A stretch of 64,000 bases of DNA from Hephaestia caeni (GCF_003550065.1 NZ_QXDC01000002.1:1484260-1548259), one strand, 5' to 3'; positions 1-8,059 are shown, numbered from the stretch's first letter. Notes: generated by a model not told the origin, from the letters alone. Numbers and translations: made by a program.

Positions 1-1
1 C

Positions 2-46
2 TGCAAGAAGAACCAGACCGACAATTGCCGCCAGCGCGGCGGCTGA
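2..46 (+). CDS. C-terminal fragment of an unidentified protein
   Basis: The window opens inside a possible reading frame that ends in CKKNQTDNCRQRGG and a TGA. The two cysteines and polar tail look like a protein terminus, and a 10-bp hairpin follows about 20 bp later, as expected at the end of a transcription unit. Only 14 codons are visible. Two other frames are also open here, so the frame choice is an inference and the product cannot be named. Confidence 0.3.
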   Translation, partial: CKKNQTDNCRQRGG

Positions 47-66
47 TGCTGGTGACGCGTCTTTGA

Positions 67-91
67 TCTGTTTCAGTTTTCCTGAAACAGA
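67..91 (+). terminator. 10-bp hairpin after the partial upstream gene
   Basis: TCTGTTTCAG pairs perfectly with CTGAAACAGA across a TTTTC loop. No T-run follows, so it is a weak candidate for an intrinsic terminator or a 3'-end stabilising hairpin of the gene entering from the left. Confidence 0.45.
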
Positions 92-137
92 GGCGGCCCC
101 GGTGCCGCTTCCACGCAAGACGAATACACTTTAGGAG

Positions 138-169
138 GGGCGCTTTCCGAAAGCGGGGAGCGCCCTTTT
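138..169 (+). promoter_or_regulatory. terminator-like hairpin overlapping the SDR ribosome-binding site
   Basis: GGGCGCT (138-144) pairs with AGCGCCC (159-165) and is followed by TTTT, two bases before the SDR start codon. The likely Shine-Dalgarno GGGGAG (155-160) is partly inside this stem. A second, smaller stem CGCTTT/AAAGCG (141-146 with 150-155) competes for the same left arm and would leave the Shine-Dalgarno free. This is the geometry of an attenuator or translational switch. It may equally be the plain terminator of the upstream gene. Confidence 0.5.
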
Positions 170-171
170 CC

Positions 172-1068
172 ATGTCCATCCGTTTCGATAATCGCGTCGC
201 CATCGTCACTGGCGCCGGCGGCGGGCTGGGCCGCGCCTATGCGCTCGAACTCGCGCGGCGCGGCGCGAAGGTCGTCGTCAACGATCTCGGCAGCACGCGC
301 GACGGCACCGGCCATTCGGACGCCGCGCTCAAGGTCGTCGAGGAGATCGAGGCCGCCGGCGGCGAGGCGATGTCGAACGGCGGCAGCGTCACCGAATATG
401 ATCACATGGTCGATATGGTCGCCCGCGCGAAGGAGCGCTGGGGCGGCGTCCATATCCTGATCAACAACGCGGGCGTGCTGCGCGACAAGAGCTTCGCCAA
501 GATGGAGCCCGCCGATTTCGGCTTCGTCGTCGATGTCCACCTGATCGGCTCGGCCAATTGCACGAAAGCGGTGTGGGAGACGATGCGCGAGCAGCAATAC
601 GGCCGCGTGCTGATGACCGCCTCGTCGACCGGACTGTTCGGCAATTTCGGGCAGGCCAATTACGGCGCCGCCAAGCTCGGGCTCGCGGGGCTGACCAAGA
701 CGCTCTACCTCGAAGGCGCCAAATACGGGATCAAGGTCAACACGATCGCGCCGGTCGCCGGCACGAGGATGACCGAGGATCTGTTCCCCGAGGAGGCGTT
801 CAAGGCGTTCGCCCCCGAAAAGGTCGCGCCTGCCGCGGTCTATCTCGTCTCCGAAGATGCCCCGACCAACGCGATCGTCGGCGCGGGCGCGGGCGTGTTC
901 CAGGCGTCGTACGTCACGCTCACCCCCGGCGTCGCGCTCCACGGCGACGATTGTTCGGCGGAGGGCGTCGCGGCGCACTGGGCGACAATCATCGACCGCA
1001 CCGGCGAGATCGTGCCCCAGTCGGGCGCCGAACAGGCGATGCTGATCCTGAAGCAATTGCAAGCCTAG
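172..1068 (+). CDS. SDR family NAD(P)-dependent oxidoreductase
   Basis: This 298-residue classical short-chain dehydrogenase/reductase probably reduces or oxidises a hydroxy/keto group, likely on an acyl-CoA. The N-terminal nucleotide-binding motif TGAGGGLGRAYA follows RFDNRVAIV, NNAGVLRD is the structural NAG motif, and YGAAKLGL supplies the catalytic Tyr and Lys after the Ser of the TASST stretch. The N-terminus and length resemble the (3R)-hydroxyacyl-CoA dehydrogenase part of multifunctional enzyme type 2, so a beta-oxidation or PHA role is possible; the substrate cannot be read from sequence. The ATG lies 11 bases after GGGGAG inside a hairpin. Confidence 0.85.
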   Translation: MSIRFDNRVAIVTGAGGGLGRAYALELARRGAKVVVNDLGSTRDGTGHSDAALKVVEEIEAAGGEAMSNGGSVTEYDHMVDMVARAKERWGGVHILINNAGVLRDKSFAKMEPADFGFVVDVHLIGSANCTKAVWETMREQQYGRVLMTASSTGLFGNFGQANYGAAKLGLAGLTKTLYLEGAKYGIKVNTIAPVAGTRMTEDLFPEEAFKAFAPEKVAPAAVYLVSEDAPTNAIVGAGAGVFQASYVTLTPGVALHGDDCSAEGVAAHWATIIDRTGEIVPQSGAEQAMLILKQLQA

Positions 1069-1175
1069 AATACGATGACTTTACATTGATCCGTTCGCCC
1101 TGAGCTTGTCGAAGGGCCATTCTGCGATAGGCCCGGTGGTCGCTTGCGGCGCAAAGTACGGTGCTTCGACAAGCG
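1069..1175. repeat. dispersed REP-like repeat (TTCGCCCTGAGCTTGTCGAA family), copy 1
   Basis: CGTTCGCCCTGAGCTTGTC begins the palindromic part and GTGCTTCGACAAGC is its distant partner. About 100 bp match the copy near 47.77 kb almost base for base, including the preamble CGATGACTTTA and TTGATCCG. It fills the space between the SDR gene and the promoter of the next gene. Confidence 0.85.
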
Positions 1176-1234
1176 ATACCGCTCGAGCGATACCGAAGCC
1201 GCTTCGCACAACGCCGCCCATCCGTCCTGCCGTA

Positions 1235-1263
1235 TTGCTTCACTAATACACTAATGGTATAGC
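1235..1263 (+). promoter_or_regulatory. candidate sigma-70 promoter for the membrane protein gene
   Basis: TTGCTT and TATAGC are separated by 17 bp, an optimal spacing. Transcription would begin near 1270, giving a leader of only about 23 nt that consists almost wholly of the hairpin described next. Confidence 0.5.
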
Positions 1264-1267
1264 TGCC

Positions 1268-1290
1268 GGCCATCCAACAGGAGGATGGCC
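1268..1290 (+). promoter_or_regulatory. RBS-sequestering leader hairpin
   Basis: GGCCATCC (1268-1275) pairs perfectly with GGATGGCC (1283-1290), and the Shine-Dalgarno ACAGGAGG lies in the loop and right arm, just before the ATG at 1293. Folding would limit ribosome access, so translation may depend on opening this stem. Confidence 0.5.
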
Positions 1291-1292
1291 CG

Positions 1293-2324
1293 ATGTATAG
1301 CGAGAGCGATATCGACAACGCGGTGGCGGCGGGGGCGATCAGCCGCGATACCGCGCTGGCGTTGCGCAACCACGTCGCCCGGGCTCGGCTCGCGCCGGCG
1401 GTGGACGAGGAGCATTTCCGGCTGCTCAACGGCTTCAACGACATTTTCGTGACGATCGCGATCGCGCTGCTGTTGGTCGCGGTCGCGCAGATCGGCGCCA
1501 GCGTCACCGAGGCGCTGGGCGGCGTCGCGGTCGCGGGCACGAGCTGGCTGCTCGCCGAATATTTCACCCGCCAGCGGCGGATGGCGCTGCCCAGCATCGC
1601 GCTGCTGCTCGCCTTCGTCGGCGGCGTCGCCGCGGCGCCGATCGGCTTGATGGTGAGCATCGATCCCACGCTGTCCGATCGCGCCAGTGCCGGGATCGCC
1701 GCCGCAATTGCGCTGGCGAGCGCGGGCGCTGCGTGGCTCCATTGGCGGCGCTTCGCGGTGCCGATCACCGTCGCGGCGGGTGCCGTGGCGGCGGTCGCCG
1801 TCATCGCCGCACTCGCGCTGACGGCGGTGCCCGCGGCAAAGGACGCGATCTATCCGATCCTGCTCGTCGCCGGGATCGGCGTGTTCGCGCTGGCGATGCG
1901 CTGGGACATGAGCGATCCCACGCGCGAGACGCGCCGCGCCGATATCGCCTTCTGGCTCCATCTCGCCGCCGCGCCGTTGATCGCGCATCCGGTGTTCCAG
2001 ATGCTCGGCGTGCTCGACGCCGATGTCGGGATCGGCACCGCGATCGTCGTGGTGGCGCTCTATCTGGTCTTCGCCTTCGTGGCGCTGGCGGTCGATCGGC
2101 GCGCGCTGCTCGTCTCGTCGCTCGCCTACGTGCTCGTCGCGCTTTACGCGGTGATCCGCAGCGCGGGCGCGGTCGACCTGGGGGTCGCGATCGCGGCGCT
2201 TATCATCGGCTCGGCGCTGCTCGTGCTGTCGGCCTTCTGGCACCCGATGCGCCGCCGCGTCGTCGCCACGCTCGGCCATTTCGGCGACCGGCTGCCGCCG
2301 GTGCAGACCGTGCTGGCCGCCTGA
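1293..2324 (+). CDS. polytopic inner-membrane protein, DUF2157-like
   Basis: The 343-residue protein starts with a soluble segment of about 45 residues (roughly VAAGAISRDTALALRNHV). It then has around nine to ten hydrophobic segments to residue 315 and a short Arg-rich tail. This layout, a small N-terminal helical domain followed by many transmembrane helices, resembles predicted membrane proteins of the DUF2157 type. No catalytic motif is visible and the function is unknown. The ATG is preceded by AGGAGG inside a hairpin. Confidence 0.75.
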   Translation: MYSESDIDNAVAAGAISRDTALALRNHVARARLAPAVDEEHFRLLNGFNDIFVTIAIALLLVAVAQIGASVTEALGGVAVAGTSWLLAEYFTRQRRMALPSIALLLAFVGGVAAAPIGLMVSIDPTLSDRASAGIAAAIALASAGAAWLHWRRFAVPITVAAGAVAAVAVIAALALTAVPAAKDAIYPILLVAGIGVFALAMRWDMSDPTRETRRADIAFWLHLAAAPLIAHPVFQMLGVLDADVGIGTAIVVVALYLVFAFVALAVDRRALLVSSLAYVLVALYAVIRSAGAVDLGVAIAALIIGSALLVLSAFWHPMRRRVVATLGHFGDRLPPVQTVLAA

Positions 2325-2400
2325 GGGGCTTCGTCCCCTACCCGGTCACTCAACGCCAGTATCCTATGGGTGACCGGGTGGGGGAGCGGGCCGGGGCCGC
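2323..2400. repeat. GC-rich palindromic repeat (GGTGGCCGGGTGGGGG family), truncated copy
   Basis: AGGGGCTTCGTCCCCT forms a tetraloop hairpin right after the membrane-protein stop codon. It is followed by CCCGGTCACTCA pairing with TGGGTGACCGGG and the family right arm running into GGGGGAGCGGGCCGG. Compared with the copy at 3577 the left arm is shortened, and the element is fused to the small hairpin. It lies between convergent genes and could serve as a bidirectional terminator. Confidence 0.75.
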
Positions 2401-2422
2401 AAAAGCCCGAATCCCGCGCCGA

Positions 2423-2767
2423 TCAATCCGAAACGAGCTTGAGCAGCCGCCGCTCGATCGGCGCGAGCACGCCGGCGAGATCGTGTCCACGCTTCAACGT
2501 CATCCCGGCCTCGGCGACGAGCGCCCACATGCCCTGCCGCTGGCGCAGCGCGGGCCGTTTCTCGATCCGGTATTCGGGGCGCTCCGACGCGCGGCGAAAG
2601 GCGGCGAACACCGCGGCCTCGTGGCCGAGTTCGATCGCATAGTCTTTCCAGTGCCCAGCCGCGACCATGCGCCCGTAGAGATCGAGGATGCGCGTCAGTT
2701 CGATCCGGTCGAACCCGATCTGGCTCGGGCGCGCGGCGGCGCTGGGGAAAGGGGTGACATTTCCCAT
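2423..2767 (-). CDS. DUF2794 domain-containing protein
   Basis: This 114-residue soluble protein matches the alphaproteobacterial DUF2794 family in length and in the central block GRMVAAGHWKDYAI, followed by a run ending in EYRIEKRPALRQRQGMWAL. No biochemical role is known to me. Its ATG overlaps the TGA of cysE by one base (TGATG), so it is probably translated by coupling downstream of cysE. Confidence 0.85.
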   Translation of the reverse strand: MGNVTPFPSAAARPSQIGFDRIELTRILDLYGRMVAAGHWKDYAIELGHEAAVFAAFRRASERPEYRIEKRPALRQRQGMWALVAEAGMTLKRGHDLAGVLAPIERRLLKLVSD

Positions 2768-3447
2768 CAGGCGCGGTCGCGCTGGTCCTCATGCTCGGCA
2801 AGCAGCGCGTCGAGCCGCTTGCGCAACGCCTCGATCTCGCAGCGCATCAATTCGATTTTTTGTGTCTGGGGATCGAAAATCTCGCTGCACGGCGTGCCAT
2901 AGGGCACGAAGCCGCCTTGGACCTGCCCACCCTCGACCATCGTCGCGCGCGCCGGGATGCCGACCATCACCGCGCCGTCGACGACGTCTTTGGTGACGAC
3001 CGCATTGGCGCCGATCCGCGCACGCGCGCCGATCACCACCGGGCCGAGCACCTGCGCGCCCGAGCCGATGATCGCGCCGTCGCGGATCGTCGGGTGGCGC
3101 TTGCCCGCCACCCCGTTGTCGGGGCTGGTGCCGCCGAGCGTGACGCATTGGTAGATCGTCACGTTGTCGCCGATCTCTGCGGTCTCGCCGATCACCGTGA
3201 AGCCGTGATCGATGAAGAAATTGCGCCCGATTTTCGCGCCGGGGTGAATATCGATCGCGGTCAAAAAGCGCGCGAAGTGATTGATCGCCCGCGCAAGCAG
3301 GAATAGCCGCGCCTCGAACAGCCAGTGCGCGACCCGATGCAGGCCGAGCGCCCAGACGCCCGGATAAAGCATGACCTCCCACCGCGATCGCGCCGCAGGA
3401 TCGCGCGCCTGGATCGAATCGAGATAACCGGTCAGCCGGTTGAACAT
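2767..3447 (-). CDS. cysE: serine O-acetyltransferase (EpsC/CysE type)
   Basis: The enzyme acetylates L-serine with acetyl-CoA, the first step of cysteine synthesis. The 226-residue product has a short N-terminal helical part and a left-handed beta-helix of hexapeptide repeats. It carries the hallmarks [17 protein letters not shown] and YQCVTLGG. The frame is open further upstream, but the ATG chosen here has an AGAAGGGA Shine-Dalgarno and gives the start [11 protein letters not shown]. It lacks the long N-terminus of the enterobacterial enzyme. It forms a two-gene unit with DUF2794 and lies next to a TSUP exporter, which often handles sulfur oxyanions. Confidence 0.9.
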   Translation of the reverse strand: MFNRLTGYLDSIQARDPAARSRWEVMLYPGVWALGLHRVAHWLFEARLFLLARAINHFARFLTAIDIHPGAKIGRNFFIDHGFTVIGETAEIGDNVTIYQCVTLGGTSPDNGVAGKRHPTIRDGAIIGSGAQVLGPVVIGARARIGANAVVTKDVVDGAVMVGIPARATMVEGGQVQGGFVPYGTPCSEIFDPQTQKIELMRCEIEALRKRLDALLAEHEDQRDRA

Positions 3448-3576
3448 GGCGGTCCCTTCTCTTGGCCCTTCCTTCGGCCCCTGCTTCGGATCGCGGCAAT
3501 TTAGGACCTCGCACGGTCGAATTCCAGCATCGACGCACATCTGCCCAGCGAAACGCGAAAGAGCGGATTGTTTGAA

Positions 3577-3657
3577 GCGGCACCGGCCCGCTCCCCCACC
3601 CGGCCACCCAACAGGATATTCTATGGGTGGCCGGGTGGGGGAGCGGGCCGGTGCCGC
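3577..3657. repeat. perfect 34-bp-arm palindrome (reference copy of the GC-rich family)
   Basis: The left arm 3577-3610 starts GCGGCACCGGCCCG and ends CGGCCACCCA. The right arm 3624-3657 is its exact reverse complement, and the 13-base loop is ACAGGATATTCTA. The same arms with different loops recur at 2338, 47621, 60444 and 62696. It separates divergent cysE and the TSUP gene. Confidence 0.95.
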
Positions 3658-3769
3658 ATTCCCAAAGCCGACTCTTACCGCTTCTTCATTCCACTAAATA
3701 TCTAGTGGCATTGTAGGGAATTATATTTCAGCGATACGCGAGGCCCCCGCAACGGCACGGATACCCACG

Positions 3770-4534
3770 ATGGATGTACTGACGGCGGTCGATCTCGAGA
3801 TGCTGCTCGCCTTCGCCGCCATCGGCTTTGCAGCGCAGATCGTCGACGGCGCGCTCGGGATGGCGTTCGGGGTGATCTCGAACACGCTCCTGCTCTCGCT
3901 AGGCGTGCCGCCCGCCGCCGCCTCGGCGGGGGTCCACGCGGTCGAGACCTTCACCACCGCGGTCTCGGGCATCAGCCACGCGATCCATCGCAATATCGAT
4001 TGGCGGCTCTTTTTCCGGTTGCTGATTCCTGGGATGATCGGCGGCGTGCTCGGCGCCTATGTGCTCTCCAACGTCCATGCCGATGCCGCAAAGCCCTTCA
4101 TCCTTGCCTATCTGATCGCGATCGGGCTCTACCTCGTCTATCGCGGCTGGCGCTATCCGCCGCACGAGCGCAAGCCGAAGGTGGTCGAGCCGCTCGGCCT
4201 CGTCGGCGGCTTCCTCGATGCCGCGGGCGGCGGCGGCTGGGGGCCGGTCGTCACCTCCAACCTGCTCGTCCAGGGCGCGAGCCCGCGGACGACGGTGGGC
4301 ACCGTCAACACGGTCGAATTCTTCCTGACGCTGACGGTGTCGATCACCTTCATCACCCAGCTCGGGCTCGCCGCGGTGACGCTTGCGACCGTCGGCCTGC
4401 TGATCGGCGGCGTGCTCGCCGCACCGTTCGGCGCGATCCTCGCCAAGCGCGTGCCGGCGAAGACGCTGCTGCTGCTGGTTGGCGCGATCCTGGTGCTGAC
4501 GAGCCTGTTCAACCTCGGCAAGGCGTTAATCTGA
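3770..4534 (+). CDS. sulfite exporter TauE/SafE (TSUP) family permease
   Basis: The 254-residue integral membrane protein has about seven to eight hydrophobic segments arranged as two similar halves. Each half carries a Gly/Asp-rich entry: FAAQIVDGALGMAFG near residue 20 and GFLDAAGGGGWGP near residue 145. This is the duplicated TSUP signature. Family members move sulfite, sulfonates or other anions out of the cell. The divergent cysE neighbour supports a link to sulfur metabolism but does not prove the substrate. Confidence 0.88.
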   Translation: MDVLTAVDLEMLLAFAAIGFAAQIVDGALGMAFGVISNTLLLSLGVPPAAASAGVHAVETFTTAVSGISHAIHRNIDWRLFFRLLIPGMIGGVLGAYVLSNVHADAAKPFILAYLIAIGLYLVYRGWRYPPHERKPKVVEPLGLVGGFLDAAGGGGWGPVVTSNLLVQGASPRTTVGTVNTVEFFLTLTVSITFITQLGLAAVTLATVGLLIGGVLAAPFGAILAKRVPAKTLLLLVGAILVLTSLFNLGKALI

Positions 4535-4627
4535 TTTCACACTTTATAGGCCGATGATAATCGACCCAATCGATCACAACGAACGACGCTTCCCGTTTGT
4601 TTGCTGCACCGCGTCACCTATATGTCG

Positions 4628-4669
4628 CATTGCATCATTGCACCCAGACATTGCATCATTGCACCCAGA
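4628..4669 (+). repeat. two perfect 21-bp tandem repeats in the ahpC leader
   Basis: The unit CATTGCATCATTGCACCCAG plus a final A occurs twice without a gap, at 4628-4648 and 4649-4669, ending directly before the ahpC Shine-Dalgarno. A 21-bp period is two helical turns, so both copies face the same side of the DNA. It may be a regulator site or simply a recent slippage duplication. Confidence 0.9.
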
Positions 4670-4684
4670 CGAGGAGATATTTTC

Positions 4685-5248
4685 ATGGCGAAGATCGGCG
4701 ATACCCTGAAACCCTTCAGCACGCAGGCGTACAAGCAGGGCAAGTTCGTGCCCGTCACCGACGCCGACGTGGGCGGCAAATGGGCGATCTTCTTCTTCTA
4801 TCCGGCCGACTTCACCTTCGTCTGCCCGACCGAACTCGAGGATCTGGCGGGGATTTACCCGACGCTCCAGAAGATGGGCGTCGAGGTGTACAGTGTCTCG
4901 ACCGACACGCATTTCAGCCATAAGGCGTGGCATGACAGCTCGCCCGCGATCGGCAAGATCGATTTCTTCATGCTCGGCGATCAGAACCACACGCTCGCGA
5001 CCAATTTCGATGTCCTGCGCGATGGCCAGGGCCTCGCCGATCGCGCGACCTTCGTCGTCGATCCGCAGGGTGTGATCCAGTTGATGGAGATCACCAGCGA
5101 AGGCGTCGGCCGCAATGCCGCGGAGTTGCTGCGCAAGGTCAAGGCCGCGCAATATGTTGCGGCGCACCCTGACGAGGTCTGCCCCGCCAAGTGGGAAGAA
5201 GGCGAACAGACGCTCGCGCCGTCGCTCGAACTCGTCGGCAAGATCTGA
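4685..5248 (+). CDS. ahpC: alkyl hydroperoxide reductase subunit C (typical 2-Cys peroxiredoxin)
   Basis: The 187-residue cytoplasmic peroxidase reduces H2O2, organic peroxides and peroxynitrite. The peroxidatic Cys is in [10 protein letters not shown] near residue 47 and the resolving Cys in [10 protein letters not shown] near 166. The length equals the standard family length. An upstream frame is open, but the chosen ATG has an AGGAG Shine-Dalgarno and matches family N-termini ([11 protein letters not shown]). Its reductant AhpF is encoded downstream after a repeat-filled 176-bp gap, and OxyR follows. Confidence 0.96.
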   Translation: MAKIGDTLKPFSTQAYKQGKFVPVTDADVGGKWAIFFFYPADFTFVCPTELEDLAGIYPTLQKMGVEVYSVSTDTHFSHKAWHDSSPAIGKIDFFMLGDQNHTLATNFDVLRDGQGLADRATFVVDPQGVIQLMEITSEGVGRNAAELLRKVKAAQYVAAHPDEVCPAKWEEGEQTLAPSLELVGKI

Positions 5249-5270
5249 TCCTCGGCGATGCTGGGCCTTG

Positions 5271-5347
5271 TGCTCCTGCGAAAGCAGGAGCCCAGGGTTT
5301 CAACAGCCATCGCCCGAAGCCCTGGATTCCCGCTTTCGCGGGAAAAC
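5271..5347. repeat. palindromic repeat (CCTGCGAAAGCAGG / CCCGCTTTCGCGGG family) between ahpC and ahpF
   Basis: TGCTCCTGCGAAAGCAGGAG with CCCAGGG on the left faces CCCTGGATTCCCGCTTTCGC on the right. Each half is itself a hairpin and the halves pair through CCAGGG/CCCTGG. A second copy follows ahpF at 7016, so ahpF is bracketed by this family. Confidence 0.9.
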
Positions 5348-5357
5348 GGGGCATGCA

Positions 5358-5394
5358 GCGGCCCGGGCGCCCTCCCCCTCCCCGTCCGGGCCGC
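5358..5394 (+). terminator. intercistronic GC hairpin before ahpF
   Basis: GCGGCCCGG (5358-5366) pairs with CCGGGCCGC (5386-5394) around a pyrimidine-rich 19-base loop, followed by ATTCTCTT. It may be a partial terminator or a 3' stabiliser that keeps AhpC above AhpF, as expected from their stoichiometry. Confidence 0.5.
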
Positions 5395-5424
5395 ATTCTC
5401 TTCACCTACAGGAGTTTCGTGGTC

Positions 5425-7008
5425 GTGCTCGACGCCAATCTGACGCAGCAACTCAAGGGCTATCTTACCAGGATTCGCGTGCCCATTGAGCTTGTCGCCA
5501 GCCTTGGCGACGATGCCAAGAGCCGCGAACTCGATGAATTGCTGAACGAAATCGCCGCGCTGTCGGACATGGTCACCGTGCGCCCCGCCGATGGCGATGA
5601 CGACGCCCGCACGCCCAGCTTCCTGATCCGCCGCGCCGGCACCGATACGGCCGTGCGCTTCGCCGGCATCCCGCTGGGCCACGAATTCACCTCGCTCGTG
5701 CTCGCGCTGCTCCAGGTCGGCGGGCATCCGCCGCGGATCAGCGACGAAGTGATCGGGCAGATCGAAGCGCTCGAGGGCGATTTCGTCTTCGAAACCTATT
5801 TCTCGCTGTCGTGCGCAAATTGCCCCGATGTGGTGCAGGCGCTCAACACGATGGCGGTGCTCAACCCGCGCATCCGCCACACCGCGATCGACGGCGCCTT
5901 GTTCAAGGACGAGGTCGAGCGCCGCGAGATCATGACCGTCCCCCAGGTGTTCCTGAACGGCGCGCCGTTCGCGCAAGGACGCCAGGAACTTGAACAGATT
6001 CTCGCCCGGATCGATACCGGCGCCGAGGCCAGGGCGGCCGAAAAGCTCGCCGGCAAGGAACCCTTCGACGTCCTCGTCGTCGGCGGCGGCCCGGCGGGCG
6101 CGGCGGCAGCGATCTATGCCGCACGCAAGGGCATCCGCACCGGCATCGCGGCCGAGCGCTTCGGCGGGCAGGTGCTCGATACCGTTTCGATCGAGAATTT
6201 CATCTCGGTCTCGCACACCGAAGGCCCAAGGTTCGCGACCCAGCTCGAAAGCCATGTCGGCGATTATGACGTCGACGTGATGAACCTCCAGACCGCGACC
6301 GCGCTCGTCCCCGCCGCCGAGGAAGGCGGGCTGCACGAGATCGTGCTCAAGAACGGCGCCTCGCTGCGCGCGCGCACGCTGATCCTGTCGACCGGCGCGC
6401 GCTGGCGGCAGATGAACGTGCCGGGCGAAAACGAATATCGCAACAAGGGCGTCACCTATTGCCCGCATTGCGACGGCCCGCTGTTCAAGGGCAAGCGCGT
6501 CGCGGTGATCGGCGGCGGCAATTCGGGCGTCGAGGCGGCGATCGATCTCGCCGGGATCGTCGGCCATGTCACGCTGATCGAATATGACAGCCAGTTGCGC
6601 GCCGACGCGGTGCTCCAGCGCAAACTCGGCAGCCTCGCCAACGTCAAGGTCATCACCTCGGCGCTGACCACCGAAGTGTTCGGCGACGGCAACAAGCTGA
6701 CCGGGCTGACCTACAAGGATCGCGACCGCGGCACCGAGCATCAGATCGAGCTGGAAGGCATTTTCGTCCAGATCGGGCTCGTCCCCAATACCGAGTGGCT
6801 CAAGGGCGCGGTTGCGCTCACCCCGCACGGCGAGATCGGGATCGACGCGCGCGGCGCCACCTCACAACCCGGCATCTTCGCCGCCGGCGACGCGACCACG
6901 GTGCCCTACAAGCAGATCGTGATCGCGGCAGGCGCGGGCTCGGCGGCGGCGCTCTCGGCGTTCGACTATCTCATCCGCCTCCCCGCCGAGGAACGCGAGG
7001 CGGCGTAA
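5425..7008 (+). CDS. ahpF: alkyl hydroperoxide reductase subunit F
   Basis: The flavoprotein passes NADH electrons to AhpC. The roughly 527-residue product has an N-terminal tandem thioredoxin-fold domain with its CxxC (SCANCPD) near residue 130. An FAD-binding [10 protein letters not shown] motif follows near 220, then the second redox CPHC near 350 and an NAD-binding [11 protein letters not shown] 5425 is chosen because it gives the family-like start (M)LDANL, with AGGAG ten bases upstream. GTG 5419 is in frame but only four bases from that Shine-Dalgarno. Repeats of one family flank the gene. Confidence 0.94.
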   Translation: MLDANLTQQLKGYLTRIRVPIELVASLGDDAKSRELDELLNEIAALSDMVTVRPADGDDDARTPSFLIRRAGTDTAVRFAGIPLGHEFTSLVLALLQVGGHPPRISDEVIGQIEALEGDFVFETYFSLSCANCPDVVQALNTMAVLNPRIRHTAIDGALFKDEVERREIMTVPQVFLNGAPFAQGRQELEQILARIDTGAEARAAEKLAGKEPFDVLVVGGGPAGAAAAIYAARKGIRTGIAAERFGGQVLDTVSIENFISVSHTEGPRFATQLESHVGDYDVDVMNLQTATALVPAAEEGGLHEIVLKNGASLRARTLILSTGARWRQMNVPGENEYRNKGVTYCPHCDGPLFKGKRVAVIGGGNSGVEAAIDLAGIVGHVTLIEYDSQLRADAVLQRKLGSLANVKVITSALTTEVFGDGNKLTGLTYKDRDRGTEHQIELEGIFVQIGLVPNTEWLKGAVALTPHGEIGIDARGATSQPGIFAAGDATTVPYKQIVIAAGAGSAAALSAFDYLIRLPAEEREAA

Positions 7009-7015
7009 CTTCCCC

Positions 7016-7093
7016 GTATTCCTGCGAAAGCAGGAATCCAGAGTCACGAGCCCCAAGCTGCGAGACCCTGGATTCCCGCTTTCGCGGGAAAAC
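7016..7093. repeat. palindromic repeat downstream of ahpF
   Basis: GTATTCCTGCGAAAGCAGGA on the left faces CCCTGGATTCCCGCTTTCGC on the right. It is the same family and orientation as the copy before ahpF, with identical right halves. It ends about 36 bp before the first possible oxyR start and may act as the ahpF terminator. Confidence 0.9.
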
Positions 7094-7129
7094 GCCCGTT
7101 GGCGTTGCGAGCCGCTGCAAATGGGCTAG

Positions 7130-8059
7130 ATGTCATCCCGTCATCGACGGAGACGATCACTGGGCACCACCTACCTGCCGACGCTCAAGCAGCTCCAATA
7201 TCTGGTGGCGTTGCGCGATCACGGCCATTTCGGCCGCGCGGCGGAGGCGTGTTTCGTCACCCAATCGACGCTGTCGGCGGGGATCCGCGAGCTTGAGACG
7301 CTGATCGGCATCACGCTGGTCGAGCGCACCCGCCGCGTCGTCCGCTTCACCCCGCTCGGCGATCGCATCGCCGCCAAGGCGCGCCGCGTGATCCGCGAGG
7401 CGGAGGAACTGGGCGATCTCGCCCGCGCCGCCGGGCGGCCGCTGTCGGGCGAGATGCGGATGAGCGTGATCCCGACGATCGCGCCCTTCATGCTCCCGCG
7501 CATCCTGCCCCGTCTCCGGCGCGATTATCCCGATCTCAAGCTGTTCCTGCGTGAGGAGCCGAGCGGGCCGGCCTGCGAAGGGCTCAACAACGGCCGCACC
7601 GATTGCGTGCTGCTCGCGCTGCCTTACGCCTGCGGCGAAGTCGCGGCGCGGCCGCTGTTCGACGATCGGCTGTTCGTCGCCTTTCCCGAAGGCGAGGAAC
7701 CGCCCCCGGCCTCGATCAGCCCCGATCAGATCGACGAGCGGCGGCTGCTGCTGCTCGAGGACGGGCATTGCCTCAAGGATCATGCGCTCGCCGCGTGCAA
7801 CCGGCCCGAATTGCGCGCCGAAGCGACGATGATGGGCACCTCGCTCCACACGATCGTGCAGATGGTCGATAACGGCCTCGGCGTGACGATGCTGCCGCAG
7901 ATGGCGATCGACGCGGGCATCCTCGATCACACGCGCGTCACCGCGAAACCGCTCGCCGCCGAACACCCGTCGCGATCGATCGCGCTCGTCTGGCGGCGCG
8001 CCTCGCCGCGCGAGAAGGATTTCCACCTCCTCGCCGATGTATTGGCGGAGGCACGATGA
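7130..8059 (+). CDS. oxyR: hydrogen-peroxide sensor OxyR (LysR family)
   Basis: This LysR-type regulator has a winged helix-turn-helix near the N-terminus (LKQLQYLVALRDHGHFGRAA) and a substrate-binding domain. The block GHCLKDHALAAC carries two Cys spaced like C199 and C208 of E. coli OxyR, the peroxide-sensing disulfide, so peroxide sensing is well supported. It lies directly after ahpCF, its classical target. The ATG at 7130 has no Shine-Dalgarno. A CTG at 7160 preceded by GGAG at 7-base spacing would give the family-like N-terminus LGTTYLPTLKQ and may be the true start. The stop overlaps the next gene by ATGA. Confidence 0.93.
   Translation: MSSRHRRRRSLGTTYLPTLKQLQYLVALRDHGHFGRAAEACFVTQSTLSAGIRELETLIGITLVERTRRVVRFTPLGDRIAAKARRVIREAEELGDLARAAGRPLSGEMRMSVIPTIAPFMLPRILPRLRRDYPDLKLFLREEPSGPACEGLNNGRTDCVLLALPYACGEVAARPLFDDRLFVAFPEGEEPPPASISPDQIDERRLLLLEDGHCLKDHALAACNRPELRAEATMMGTSLHTIVQMVDNGLGVTMLPQMAIDAGILDHTRVTAKPLAAEHPSRSIALVWRRASPREKDFHLLADVLAEAR

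Noticed and set aside
4545..4580. OxyR box upstream of ahpC
   Set aside because: ATAG is present but the spaced CTAT/ATAG partners are missing; only a weak TGAT...ATCA dyad is seen, so no site is called.
4981..6828. A 615-codon minus-strand frame opposite ahpC/ahpF
   Set aside because: Antisense of two well-supported genes; no ribosome-binding site or motif.
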